A stretch of 38,778 nt of DNA. Source: Peptostreptococcaceae bacterium pGA-8 (GTDB taxonomy: Bacteria > Bacillota > Clostridia > Peptostreptococcales > Anaerovoracaceae). The position numbers were made by a program, and so were the translations under genes. Of this stretch, positions 17,493 to 25,719 are shown in pieces. The notes under the pieces were generated by a model. That model had not been told where the DNA came from. It did not search any database and saw nothing but the letters and a program-made list of their open reading frames with translations. Each line of letters begins with the position of its first letter. Positions within the stretch are counted from its first letter, which is position 1. Where the stretch lies: assembly GCA_900112915.1 (NCBI GenBank), contig FONK01000015.1:1-38778 (forward strand), written 5' to 3'.

Positions 17493-20021
17493 TTGAAAAT
17501 CATAAAGCGAAGTGGAGAAGTCACAGATTTTCAGGTTGAGAAAATCAAGGTGGCAATGGAGAAGGCCTTTGTCGGTGTCAGTCAACCGATAGACGACAAC
17601 AAATTGCAGGAAATGGCAGACCGAGTTTCCCATAAGGCAGAAACAAAGTTCCCTAAGGACCATATTGTTACCGTGGAGGAGATTCAGGATTTAGTAGAAA
17701 TCGAGTTAATAGAAAACAATTTCTACCGGGTGGTTAAGGCATACATCCTATATAGAGCGAGTCACCACACCATGAGAAAGACTCTTGAGGACTTCTCAGG
17801 CTATATTTCAGACAAAGAAATCATAGATGAAATGAAGGAAATACAGATAGCCTTTCCGGAGGAGGTATATAACCTGTCATTTTTGTACGGCAAGTTCAGC
17901 TCTTTTGTTAAGGACAATATGAGCGATGACGAGCATCTGGCAATTTTAATCAAGGCATCGGCAGAATTAACCGGCAAGGAAGCCCCTAAATGGGAATATA
18001 TTTCCGCCAGATTCTTAAACCTTCAAGTTAATAGAGAAATTAACCGAGAAATGACCAAGGCTGACATTTTTTCCTTCAGAGAGAAAATTCACTACCTGAC
18101 AGCTCAAGGCATTTATGGGAAATACATGACAGAAAACTACAGCGATGACCAGATAGATGAGCTGGAAGCCTACATGGATCAATCGAGAAACCTTCTTTTC
18201 AACTACAGCGGACTTGATTTAGTCGCAAAGAGATATTTGATAAGAAATTTTGAAGGTCATATTATCGAGTCGGTTCAGGAAATGTTTATGGGAATTTCCA
18301 TGCATTTGGCAATTCCCGAGGGAGAAAACAGGGTTCAGTGGGCTAAAAAAATCTACGACATACTCAGCACCTTGAAGGTGACCATGGCAACACCGACTAT
18401 GTCCAATGCCAGAAAGGTCTACTCCCAGCTTTCCTCCTGCTTCATAGACACGGTGCCCGACAGCCTGGACGGAATTTATCGCTCGATTACCAACTTTTCA
18501 CAGGTCTCAAAACACGGGGGCGGCATGGGGCTTTACTTCGGAAAGGTTAGAGCTACAGGCTCTGATATAAGGGGCATCAAAGGAGTTGCCGGCGGTGTTA
18601 TCAGATGGATTAAGCTTGCCAATGACACTGCTGTAGCCGTGGACCAGCTGGGTGTAAGGCAGGGTGCCTGCGCTGTTTATCTTGATATTTGGCACAAGGA
18701 TGTTCCCGAATTTCTACAGCTGAAGACCAATAATGGTGATGATAGAATGAAGGCTCACGATATTTTTCCGGCAGTTTGCTTCCCGGACTACTTCTGGAAG
18801 CTGGCAAAGGAAGACATTAATGCCAACTGGTATATGATGTGCCCTCATGAAATCAAAGAAGTGAAAGGCTACTGCCTGGAAGATTTCATCGGCGATGAGT
18901 GGGTTAAGAGATATTTGGAATGTGCCGAGGATATCAGGATTGATAAGAGGGTAATGTCTGTAAAGGATATGGTAAGACTGATTATTAAATCTGCCGTAGA
19001 AACGGGAACGCCGTTTATCTTCAACAGAGATGCTGTCAACAGGGCGAACCCTAACGGACATAAGGGAATGATTTATGCCTCCAACCTTTGTACGGAGATT
19101 GCTCAAAATATGCGGCCTATTGAGGCTGTATCAAAGGAGATAATCTCTGTAGACGGAGAAGAGATTATTGTGGAAAAGACCAAGAGCGGAGATTTTGTTG
19201 TATGCAATTTGGCTTCTCTGGTCCTCGGAAATATAGATGTCAGCAATAAGGATGAGTTGAAGGGTGTAATTTCAACAGTTGTAAGAGCTCTTGATAATGT
19301 TATCGACCTCAACTATTATCCATTACCTTATGCCAAGATTACCAATGGAAAGTACAGAGCCATCGGCCTCGGAACCAGCGGCTACCACCATTTATTGGCA
19401 AAGAACGGCATATCCTTCAGCTCAGAGGAGCATCTGACCTTTGCAGACAAGGTATATGAGGATATCAACTATTTTGCCATTGAGGCGAGCAAGGAGATTG
19501 CAAAGGAAAAGGGAAGCTACAGCTTCTTCACCGGCTCCGATTGGCAGACAGGTGAGTATTTCGCAAAGAGAGGCTACACTGACGAAAGATGGAAGGCTCT
19601 TGCAGGCGAGGTGGCTGAGCATGGACTTAGAAACGGCTATCTTCTGGCAGTGGCACCAACCGGCTCAACATCTATTATTGCAGGAACTACAGCAGCCGTT
19701 GACCCTATTATGAACAAGTATTTCCTTGAGGAAAAGAAAGGGCAGATAGTCCCTAGAGTCGCACCTGATTTGTCCTCAAAGACCTACTGGCTATATCAGA
19801 ATGCTCACCAAATTGATCAGAGCTGGGTCATCAGAGCGTCGGGAATCAGGCAGAGACATATCGACCAGTCACAGTCGGTGAATATATATATTACAAGCGA
19901 AATGACCATGAGTCAGATCTTGAGGCTGTATATTTCAGCCTGTGAGGAGGGGGTAAAAACCCTTTACTATGTGAGAAGCAAGTCCCTTGAGGTGGACGAA
20001 TGCGAGTCATGCAGTGCTTAG
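17493..20021 (+). CDS. nrdA: Class I ribonucleoside-diphosphate reductase, alpha subunit
   Basis: This is the catalytic subunit that reduces ribonucleoside diphosphates to deoxy forms for DNA synthesis. The TTG start has AAGGAGAG 6 nt upstream. The 842-aa protein begins with an ATP-cone (KRSGEVTDFQVEKI), the dATP/ATP allosteric domain. Key residues are in place: redox Cys316 (QLSSC) with Cys571 (VVCNLASL), catalytic Cys533 in NLCTEI, the paired tyrosines in KTLYYVRS, and a C-terminal shuttle pair in ECESC. APTGSTSIIAGTT near the end is also typical. It forms an operon with nrdB. This class uses an oxygen-dependent radical cofactor and does not need B12, which is relevant given the cobalamin switches just downstream. 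Confidence 0.97.
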   Translation: MKIIKRSGEVTDFQVEKIKVAMEKAFVGVSQPIDDNKLQEMADRVSHKAETKFPKDHIVTVEEIQDLVEIELIENNFYRVVKAYILYRASHHTMRKTLEDFSGYISDKEIIDEMKEIQIAFPEEVYNLSFLYGKFSSFVKDNMSDDEHLAILIKASAELTGKEAPKWEYISARFLNLQVNREINREMTKADIFSFREKIHYLTAQGIYGKYMTENYSDDQIDELEAYMDQSRNLLFNYSGLDLVAKRYLIRNFEGHIIESVQEMFMGISMHLAIPEGENRVQWAKKIYDILSTLKVTMATPTMSNARKVYSQLSSCFIDTVPDSLDGIYRSITNFSQVSKHGGGMGLYFGKVRATGSDIRGIKGVAGGVIRWIKLANDTAVAVDQLGVRQGACAVYLDIWHKDVPEFLQLKTNNGDDRMKAHDIFPAVCFPDYFWKLAKEDINANWYMMCPHEIKEVKGYCLEDFIGDEWVKRYLECAEDIRIDKRVMSVKDMVRLIIKSAVETGTPFIFNRDAVNRANPNGHKGMIYASNLCTEIAQNMRPIEAVSKEIISVDGEEIIVEKTKSGDFVVCNLASLVLGNIDVSNKDELKGVISTVVRALDNVIDLNYYPLPYAKITNGKYRAIGLGTSGYHHLLAKNGISFSSEEHLTFADKVYEDINYFAIEASKEIAKEKGSYSFFTGSDWQTGEYFAKRGYTDERWKALAGEVAEHGLRNGYLLAVAPTGSTSIIAGTTAAVDPIMNKYFLEEKKGQIVPRVAPDLSSKTYWLYQNAHQIDQSWVIRASGIRQRHIDQSQSVNIYITSEMTMSQILRLYISACEEGVKTLYYVRSKSLEVDECESCSA

Positions 20022-20063
20022 CGCAACACTGGCGCTTAATGCAGTACCCAGTGCTTAATGCAC
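20011..20063 (+). repeat. Three short direct repeats across the nrdA stop and nrdA-nrdB gap
   Basis: GCTTAATGCA occurs at 20034-20043 and 20053-20062, and a diverged copy, GCTTAGCGCA, at 20016-20025. The spacing is 18-19 nt. The first copy contains the nrdA stop codon. This looks like local slippage duplication that lengthened the intergenic gap; no function is evident. Confidence 0.55.
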
Positions 20064-20085
20064 GGAGATTTTGGAGGATTAAAAA

Positions 20086-21129
20086 ATGAGTCAGCTACAG
20101 AGAAAAGCTTTGTTTAACGAAAAGGGAGACATTGAACTTTCAAAGCGAAGGATGATTAACGGCAATACCACTAATTTGAACGACTTTAACAATATGAAAT
20201 ATTCATGGGCTTCCGATTGGTACAGACATGCTATGAACAACTTTTGGATTCCCGAGGAGATTAACCTGACCCAAGATGTTAAGGACTACAGGAATTTGTC
20301 CAAGGAAGAGAAAACCGCCTATGACAAGATTTTATCTTTCCTGATATTTCTTGATTCAATTCAGACGGCCAACCTACCGAATGTAGGCGAATACATAACG
20401 GCAAATGAGGTGAATCTTTGCCTCACAATTCAGGCGTATCAGGAGGCAATACATTCTCAGAGCTACGGCTACATTCTGGACACCATCTGCTCGCCGGAGG
20501 AGAGAACGGACATACTTTATCAGTGGAAGGATGACCCTACACTTCTTGCGAGAAACAAGTTCATCGGTGACAGATACAACGAGTTTTATGACGACAGGAG
20601 CGATTTCAACCTGCTCAAAACAATCGTAGCCAATTACATTCTCGAGGGTATTTACTTCTACTCAGGATTTATGTTTTTCTATGCCCTGGGCAGAATCGGA
20701 AAGATGCCGGGAACCGTTCAGGAAATCAGGTATATAAACCGTGATGAGAATGCTCATCTTTGGTTGTTCCGTTCCATCTTAATTGAACTTAAGAAGGAAG
20801 AGCCTCAGCTGTTTAATGAGGAAAATGAGAAGATATTCCGTGACATGATAAAACAGGGCGTTGAAGAGGAAATTAAGTGGGCACACTATGCCATCGGCAA
20901 TGGCATTGAAGGCCTTAGCCTATCTATGATTGAGGACTATCTTAAGTATCTTGGAAATCTTAGATGTAAAGGACTTGGTTTCGAGGAGATTTATGAAGGC
21001 TACAGCAAAGAGCCTGAATCTATGAAGTGGGTTTCAGAGTATTCAGATCCCAATGCCATTAAAACTGATTTCTTTGAAGCTAAGGTCTCAGCTTATTCCA
21101 AGTCTTCGATTATAGAGGACGACCTGTAA
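20086..21129 (+). CDS. nrdB: Class I ribonucleoside-diphosphate reductase, beta subunit
   Basis: This is the radical-generating subunit that partners NrdA. The ATG has GGAGG at a good distance, and the 347-aa length is normal. The di-metal ligands expected for the family are visible: Asp90 (FLDSIQ), Glu120 and His123 (QEAIHSQSYGY), Glu187 (ILEGIYFY), and Glu221 and His224 (RDENAHLW). Tyr127 sits where the radical tyrosine of Escherichia coli NrdB lies (4 residues after the histidine), so a tyrosyl-radical enzyme is likely. It ends shortly before the promoter of the first cobalamin riboswitch. No clear terminator was found after it. Confidence 0.97.
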   Translation: MSQLQRKALFNEKGDIELSKRRMINGNTTNLNDFNNMKYSWASDWYRHAMNNFWIPEEINLTQDVKDYRNLSKEEKTAYDKILSFLIFLDSIQTANLPNVGEYITANEVNLCLTIQAYQEAIHSQSYGYILDTICSPEERTDILYQWKDDPTLLARNKFIGDRYNEFYDDRSDFNLLKTIVANYILEGIYFYSGFMFFYALGRIGKMPGTVQEIRYINRDENAHLWLFRSILIELKKEEPQLFNEENEKIFRDMIKQGVEEEIKWAHYAIGNGIEGLSLSMIEDYLKYLGNLRCKGLGFEEIYEGYSKEPESMKWVSEYSDPNAIKTDFFEAKVSAYSKSSIIEDDL

Positions 21130-21144
21130 AAATAAATATCACAA

Positions 21145-21173
21145 TGGACACAGGCAAATTCCTATGGTAAAAT
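21145..21173 (+). promoter_or_regulatory. Promoter of the first riboswitch operon
   Basis: TGGACA (21145-21150) and TAAAAT (21168-21173) are spaced by 17 bp, and TGG directly before the -10 makes it an extended -10 site. The aptamer begins about 20 nt downstream, as expected for a riboswitch leader. Confidence 0.8.
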
Positions 21174-21194
21174 AGTTCGTGTTAATTGAATAAA

Positions 21195-21342
21195 CCATAT
21201 GATTCTTTCAAGATAGAGGGGAAGCAAGTGTGAATCTTGCACGGTCCCGCCACTGTGTCGCTTGTTTGTGCTTTACAGCTGAGACTACAGCTAAGATTAT
21301 AGCATGATACATTGCAAGCAAAGTCAGAGTACCTCCATATGG
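21195..21342 (+). promoter_or_regulatory. Cobalamin riboswitch 1 (aptamer)
   Basis: The conserved core is present in order: GGGGAAGCAAGTGTGAATC (from 21218), GCACGGTCCCGCCACTGT, and the B12-box-like AAGTCAGAGTACCT. CCATATG (21195-21201) and CATATGG (21336-21342) close the aptamer. A terminator lies about 60 nt downstream, so B12 binding most likely stops transcription of the MoxR, DUF58, transglutaminase-like and lipoprotein genes. Confidence 0.95.
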
Positions 21343-21400
21343 CAGATGCTTTGTTGGCGTGGAAACCGACCGGAGGCACCAAATAAATTTGCAACGAAAA

Positions 21401-21428
21401 CGGGTTGTTTTGTACAGCCTGTTTTTTT
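21401..21428 (+). terminator. Expression-platform terminator of riboswitch 1
   Basis: CGGGTTG (21401-21407) pairs with CAGCCTG (21415-21421), using two G-T wobbles, and seven T follow. The 16 nt CAACGAAAACGGGTTG leading into the stem (21392-21407) are identical to those before the second riboswitch's terminator. Confidence 0.85.
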
Positions 21429-21530
21429 ATTTCCCTGAAAGCATCTTAAAGCGGAGGATAGAACCCATTCAGGCAGGCGAAGTACCCTTGGAAGGTAAGA
21501 AAATTAAAAAATAAATCTATGGAGGTAAGT

Positions 21531-22472
21531 ATGAATAATAAAATTGAGGCCATTAGAAATGAAGTAAGAAAGGCCATTGTCGGTAAAGACGAAGTAATTG
21601 ACAGAACCCTGACTGCAATTTTAGCGGGAGGACACATTCTGCTGGATGACATTCCGGGAGTCGGAAAGACCACCATGGCTGTAGCCTTCAGCAAGGCTAT
21701 GGGTCTCGAGTTTAACAGAGTTCAGTTTACTCCTGATGTAGTGCCGTCGGATATAACCGGATTTTCCATGTACAACAAAGAAAGCGGCTCTTTTGAGTAT
21801 AAGGCGGGTGCGGCGATGTGCAACTTCCTTTTGGCTGACGAAATAAACAGAACCTCCAGCAAGACGCAGTCGGCACTTCTTGAGGTAATGCAGGAGGGGA
21901 AGATTACCGTAGACGGAGTAACTCATGAGGCGCCTCTTCCTTTCATAGTTATGGCTACACAGAATCCTATCGGGGCGGCAGGAACTCAGATGCTTCCGGA
22001 GGCTCAATTGGACAGATTCATGATACAGATTTCCATGGGATACCCCGACATTGACGGACAGATTAGAATTCTCAGCGACAGGACGGCGGAGGATCCTATG
22101 AGCAAGGTTGAAAAAGTGGTGACAGCTGATGAAATTATGGAAATGAAGAAGGATGTTGCCAATGTATACACTGATGTGAAGGTTCTTAAATACATTGCAG
22201 AATTGGCGGAGACTTCAAGAAATAATGAATATGTAAAGCTGGGATTATCTCCGAGAGGAGCCATTGCAATTATGCACATGGCAAAAGCCGGTGCCTATAT
22301 GGAAGGAAGGGACTACATTACACCTCAGGATGTGGTAAAGGTATTCTACGATGCGGCAAGGCACAGAGTTATGCTTAATTCCAAGGCTCAGCTGAACAAT
22401 TTGACCAAAGAGGATATTCTGAAAGAAATTATTGAAGCTACAGATACTCCAAGGGTAGATGTGAGGAGATAA
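21531..22472 (+). CDS. MoxR-family AAA+ ATPase
   Basis: The start is ATG 21531, which has GGAGG 5 nt upstream; that ribosome binding site lies inside the slightly longer reading that begins at 21519. The 313-aa protein has Walker A GVGKTT (43-48), Walker B LLADEINRT, and the family motif ATQNPIGAAGTQMLPEAQLD. MoxR ATPases act as chaperone-like factors that activate or assemble partner complexes. They are commonly encoded with DUF58 and transglutaminase-core membrane proteins, exactly as here. It is the first gene after cobalamin riboswitch 1, so it should be expressed when corrinoid is scarce. The client protein is not known; downstream surface proteins are plausible. Confidence 0.93.
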   Translation: MNNKIEAIRNEVRKAIVGKDEVIDRTLTAILAGGHILLDDIPGVGKTTMAVAFSKAMGLEFNRVQFTPDVVPSDITGFSMYNKESGSFEYKAGAAMCNFLLADEINRTSSKTQSALLEVMQEGKITVDGVTHEAPLPFIVMATQNPIGAAGTQMLPEAQLDRFMIQISMGYPDIDGQIRILSDRTAEDPMSKVEKVVTADEIMEMKKDVANVYTDVKVLKYIAELAETSRNNEYVKLGLSPRGAIAIMHMAKAGAYMEGRDYITPQDVVKVFYDAARHRVMLNSKAQLNNLTKEDILKEIIEATDTPRVDVRR

Positions 22473-22511
22473 GAGCATAGAGCAACTGATAATTTAGGAT
22501 AATTGATAATC

Positions 22512-23612
22512 ATGAAAAAACCTTTAATAACCAAAAAGCGTATAATATTCATCCTTATGCTATTGGCTACTTTGGCAATTTTTGCATCAACGACGGCATA
22601 CTATGCTGCAATTCCCTTCGGTGTGCTTGTTATATGGACCTGTATTTCATTTTTGCCCTCGATGCTTACGGGGAAGAAATTGGTCTGCGAAATCAGCGGC
22701 GGTAGTCAAGGAAGCAAAAGCAATCCGATTTCCTTTCGGGTGACCTTCAAGAACCGCAGCCTCATTCCAATCTTCGCAGCCGGTACAAGGGTCGAGATTG
22801 AGAATGTTTTGTCAGGAGAAGCCATAGAGGAAAATCTCAACTTTGCACTTGGACCTAAGGGAAGGCGAACTCTCGAAATTTCCGCAAAGGATTCATGCTG
22901 CGGAGCAATTAAGGCCTCAATCAGCAAGGCGAGTATAGGAGACCCTCTGGGTATAAGGCAGGCAGATATTGTGTTACGGGGCAGTGACATCCACTATATA
23001 TTGCCGAAGCCGGAAGAAATAGAATTTAAGGATGAAAAATTCAACAGCTACAATATGGAAAGCTTCAAGTATTCACAGAGCAAAAGAGGCAATGACCCGG
23101 GAGAAATTTTCGGAATTAAAGAGTATATGCCGGGGGACAGTCCCAAGTCAATTCACTGGAAGCTTTCAAGCAAGCTGGATGAAATCGTAATTAGAGAACT
23201 GGGACTTCCGGTTGAAAACGACATAATGATAATATTCGACAATTGTCTGAATCCTACAAGGAAGATGGCGCAGGAGGAAAAAACGGAGCTGATAGACAAG
23301 TCCATAACCCTCTTTGCATCCATATCCTACAGCTTGCTTCAACGAAAAATTCCCCATGCCATAGGCTGGTACGGGATGGCAGAAGGAAGCTTCGAGTCGG
23401 ATGACATTAGAGATGAGGAAGAACTTTGGCAGAGCCTGAGAAAAACCATAGCCTGCCCGATGAGAGAAAATGAGCAGTCATCCATATACCATTTTCTTGA
23501 ATCGACGGTTGAAAAAAAGTATTCCCATTACATTTATGTAAGTTGCGATAATAGAGATATAGAAAGGTTGGCAGAATATGGTGCGGTTAGTACAATCAGA
23601 CCACAAAGCTAA
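22512..23612 (+). CDS. DUF58 membrane protein
   Basis: This protein of about 366 aa is the usual partner of MoxR. Two hydrophobic segments near the N-terminus (about 10-50) are followed by a soluble region. The DUF58 signature is present as EYMPGDSPKSIHWKLSSKLD then IVIRELG, followed by a von Willebrand A-like segment (DIMIIFDNCLN). The start is uncertain: AGGA (22496-22499) is 12 nt before this ATG and 3 nt before a TTG at 22503. The end overlaps the next gene by 35 nt. It lies in the operon under riboswitch 1. A specific function is unknown. Confidence 0.9.
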   Translation: MKKPLITKKRIIFILMLLATLAIFASTTAYYAAIPFGVLVIWTCISFLPSMLTGKKLVCEISGGSQGSKSNPISFRVTFKNRSLIPIFAAGTRVEIENVLSGEAIEENLNFALGPKGRRTLEISAKDSCCGAIKASISKASIGDPLGIRQADIVLRGSDIHYILPKPEEIEFKDEKFNSYNMESFKYSQSKRGNDPGEIFGIKEYMPGDSPKSIHWKLSSKLDEIVIRELGLPVENDIMIIFDNCLNPTRKMAQEEKTELIDKSITLFASISYSLLQRKIPHAIGWYGMAEGSFESDDIRDEEELWQSLRKTIACPMRENEQSSIYHFLESTVEKKYSHYIYVSCDNRDIERLAEYGAVSTIRPQS

Positions 23613-25719
23613 TGGAATATACGATACAATTCTATATATAGTCACCTCTTTAATACTGACCTGCGGAGCCGTTGTATGTATGTCCGACATACTGGGATTT
23701 AACTGGAATATAAGGGAAATTCTGAAAGGCTCCTACAAAGGAGGGGCGGTCAAAACATGGAATCTCATTGCGGACACCATGGGAAACCAAAGCTATACCC
23801 TTATGACCAAGTATCTTGGAGAAGGCGCCGAAAACGGACTTTTTATGACCGTCATGGCAGCCTTGATATTTCTCCTCACCTTGGCAATAGTGAGGCTTAA
23901 GAACAAATGGTTTTTGTCGATATATATAGTCCCCGTCGTAATACTGCCAATAATTATGAAATCGGGACCTAAACCGTTGAATTTGGTACTATTATGCGGC
24001 GGGCTAATTCTGGCATATATATATTACAGGCTTGACGGCAGGCTGAGCAGCTGGAGCATTGTGTATACAGCCATCGTCATGGCAATTGTATTTTTTGTTA
24101 TGAGCCTTCCCTTCATATGGGGGAATTTAGCATATAACAGCCATGTGGCGAATTTGGACAAGAAAATTGAAGAGCTGTCAGAAACCGTAAGATATGGGAG
24201 AAATCCTTTAGGGGATGGAAGGATGGATTTGGCGGACAGAGCCCTTGACAAAAAAACGGCGCTCAAGGTTACCATGGAAAAGCCCGACTCCCTGTACCTG
24301 CGAGGCTATGTGGGAGAGAAGTTTACCGATGGAAAATGGGAAAGCCTTGCACCGACAAGCCATTACAATAGAATAGATTTAACCAGATGGCTAAAGGAAT
24401 GGAATTTTTCCAACCTGAATCAGCTGGAAACCGTCAGCAGACTTATAGGTGACCACAGTGAAGATGTGACCGAGGCAAGGCTTGATGTGGAGGTTGAAAA
24501 GGCCTCATCCAAATACATCTATATGCCCTATGAAATGGCGGATACCCATGTAGAGGGAACAAAAAACTGGGGAGACAGCTTTCTCACAGGCGAGGGGCTT
24601 ACGGGAAAGCACGACTATGGATACAAGGTGGTGTCCAACAAGGAAGACCACTGGACCGATATAGTGGGCAAGCTTTTCGCCAATGCCGTAGAAAGCGATG
24701 AATTAAAGCAATACTACAGGGCTGAAAGCTATAACAATGTGGATATATATAAGAAGTATACAAGTCTGTCCATGGGCGATGTGGAGACCTTGAGAAATGA
24801 AATCGGTGAGCCGGGAAATCAGGAAAAGGGACACATAAGCTATAAGCTGGCTATTGAGAAGATAAACACCTACATGAAGGATAAGATACTTTATTCAGAG
24901 AAGGGCATTAAGAATAAGGAAGGAGAGAGCCTTAAGGGCTTCTTCAAATCCCATAAGGGCTTTGATATCCACTATGCAAGTGCGGCGACTTTGATGTTCA
25001 GGTACTATGGCATACCGGCAAGATATGTTGAGGGATATATCATAACTCCTGAAAATAAAGAAAAAATGAAAAAGGGCACTTCCTTTGAAATTCCGTTAAA
25101 AAATGCCCATGCGTGGACCGAAATCTACATAGATGCCATGGGATGGGTGCCTATAGAAACGGTTCCAAAATACCAAAAGCTTATGAAGCAGGCGGATCTT
25201 ACCGTGGGATTGGAAAATGACGTTAAGCTGAATCCGTTTGATATGAATGATGACGGCGGGGCGGACAACAACGAAGAAAAGAAGATTCAGAGACCTGTGC
25301 CGCCGGCTCAGGAGGCTTTGAACATTGTAGCCATAATCATAATGGCAATATTGTTACTTCTGCTTCTTTATCTGCTTTACAGATATCTGAAGAAGAAGCG
25401 GGCGGATTATTTGCGAAATAAAGCCTTCATGCAGGAAGATGTTAAGATGGCAATATGCGCAATATATGGATATATGAATCAGCTTAAGGCGGACTGTTCA
25501 CAGCCTGTGCGGGAAGTGGGAGATAAGGCGGCTTACAGCCTTCACCCGAATACGGAAATCGAAAGAAAGTATATGCTTTCAATGCTGAATGTGTTAAAAA
25601 AGGAGTTGAGAGAAAATGAAAAGAAAAATAGTAAGCTTAATATCCTTCGTTCTTATATTAGGCATGATGCTGGCAGGCTGTGGAGAAGACTTATCGGCAA
25701 AGCTATTAAAGCAGCGTGA
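23578..25719 (+). CDS. Transglutaminase-like membrane protein lacking the expected catalytic cysteine
   Basis: This 713-aa protein overlaps the DUF58 gene by 35 nt. The N-terminus has about five membrane spans (about residues 15-185). A large external region follows, then a transglutaminase-like core (about 450-535). A single membrane span (about 580-605) and a cytoplasmic tail complete the TgpA-like architecture. The core keeps RYYGIPARYVEGY and NAHAWTEIYID with His511. At the position where active members have Cys (GxCxxxA), the sequence is GFDIHYASA, with Asp463. The acidic member of the triad is represented by Glu527 in PIETV. I expect no classical thiol activity and a structural, binding or altered catalytic role. 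Its last 104 nt overlap the lipoprotein gene in another frame. Confidence 0.9.
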   Translation: MVRLVQSDHKANGIYDTILYIVTSLILTCGAVVCMSDILGFNWNIREILKGSYKGGAVKTWNLIADTMGNQSYTLMTKYLGEGAENGLFMTVMAALIFLLTLAIVRLKNKWFLSIYIVPVVILPIIMKSGPKPLNLVLLCGGLILAYIYYRLDGRLSSWSIVYTAIVMAIVFFVMSLPFIWGNLAYNSHVANLDKKIEELSETVRYGRNPLGDGRMDLADRALDKKTALKVTMEKPDSLYLRGYVGEKFTDGKWESLAPTSHYNRIDLTRWLKEWNFSNLNQLETVSRLIGDHSEDVTEARLDVEVEKASSKYIYMPYEMADTHVEGTKNWGDSFLTGEGLTGKHDYGYKVVSNKEDHWTDIVGKLFANAVESDELKQYYRAESYNNVDIYKKYTSLSMGDVETLRNEIGEPGNQEKGHISYKLAIEKINTYMKDKILYSEKGIKNKEGESLKGFFKSHKGFDIHYASAATLMFRYYGIPARYVEGYIITPENKEKMKKGTSFEIPLKNAHAWTEIYIDAMGWVPIETVPKYQKLMKQADLTVGLENDVKLNPFDMNDDGGADNNEEKKIQRPVPPAQEALNIVAIIIMAILLLLLLYLLYRYLKKKRADYLRNKAFMQEDVKMAICAIYGYMNQLKADCSQPVREVGDKAAYSLHPNTEIERKYMLSMLNVLKKELRENEKKNSKLNILRSYIRHDAGRLWRRLIGKAIKAA

